Shown in pieces: positions 63,684 through 64,000 of a stretch of DNA of 64,000 bases. Below the pieces are notes generated by a model that was not told the origin of the DNA, made no database searches, and worked only from the letters and a program-made list of their open reading frames with translations. The position numbers and the translations under genes are program-made. Numbering within the stretch: position 1 is the first letter of the stretch; every line of letters starts with the position of its first letter. Source of the stretch: Erythrocercus mccallii (taxonomy: Eukaryota; Chordata; Aves; Passeriformes; Dicruridae); contig VZRG01002386.1 in assembly GCA_013397435.1 (NCBI GenBank), positions 41,157 to 105,156 of the forward strand, written 5' to 3'.

Positions 63684-63771
63684 GAGGAAGGGAAGGAAGG
63701 GAAGGAAGGGAAGGAAGGGAAGGAAGGGAAGGAAGGGAAGGAAGGGAAGGAAGGGAAGGAAGGGAAGGAAG
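63684..63771. repeat. 9-bp unit microsatellite (AAGGAAGGG)n
   Basis: About nine to ten near-perfect copies of a purine-only nonamer. The homopurine/homopyrimidine strand split makes it able in principle to form triplex DNA. It produces an artefactual FLP-repeat reading on the minus strand. Confidence 0.95.
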
Positions 63772-64000
63772 ATCCATGCACGAGCAGCTGTTTGGTTTGT
63801 TAGCTTGTGACGGTTTTGCTTTGAGGCATCGTGGGTGGGATCTGTTGACAGGCTGACCCCTCTCTTTTGCTGTGCACTGAAACCCTTGCCTGGCTCTGGG
63901 TCAGAAGGCTCCTGGGCGGATGCAAAAGCCCTGTGCTGCTGACCCTCAGAAGCACCCTCAGAAGTCAGTGGCAAAAATGCCTTAATAAAACTGGTTAACA

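Noticed and set aside
63654..63974. Minus-strand frame with FLP tripeptide repeats
   Set aside because: It is simply the translation of the 9-bp purine microsatellite and its flanks.

Overview
The window is vertebrate nuclear DNA, almost certainly from a bird. It is AT-rich, its exons are short and bounded by consensus splice sites, and it carries the avian CR1 3' tail (about 16243-16326). A second, much older CR1/L3-like LINE relic lies at 40640-41450. There is no prokaryotic gene organisation, CRISPR array or recognisable RNA gene.

The left 37.4 kb holds the 5' part of one gene on the minus strand, PTBP2 (neuronal polypyrimidine tract-binding protein, nPTB). Eight coding exons could be placed to the base. 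From 5' to 3' on the minus strand they are 37379-37386 (start codon), 35803-35833, 23581-23656, 12379-12551, 11790-11933, 8108-8272, 7921-8031 and 1095-1290. All reading phases join cleanly. They encode residues 1-301 plus one base: a bipartite-NLS N-terminus, RRM1, the linker, RRM2 and the start of the RRM2-RRM3 linker. The remaining exons (RRM3, RRM4, and the neuronal-switch exon known from mammals) lie beyond the left edge. Introns range from 76 bp to about 12 kb.

The promoter is a CpG island (about 37050-38030) with NRF1-, YY1- and Sp1-type sites and no TATA box. The long open frames inside it are GC-rich composition artefacts.

The right 26 kb (38.0-64.0 kb) looks like the gene-poor flank upstream of PTBP2. 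It contains the old LINE relic, short tandem repeats, a degenerate minisatellite-like tract (44398-44665), several GC-enriched patches, and two stretches that look like conserved non-coding elements (62095-62340 and 62740-63300). Two open segments bounded by good splice signals and compatible in phase (53139-53243 and 55820-55994) are weak candidates for an unrecognised gene on the plus strand. No exotic new system is evident. The most checkable novelties are these candidate exons, the homeodomain/POU-motif-rich element near 62.1 kb, and the reinitiation-ready ATGA that would be exposed if the 31-nt PTBP2 exon 2 were skipped.
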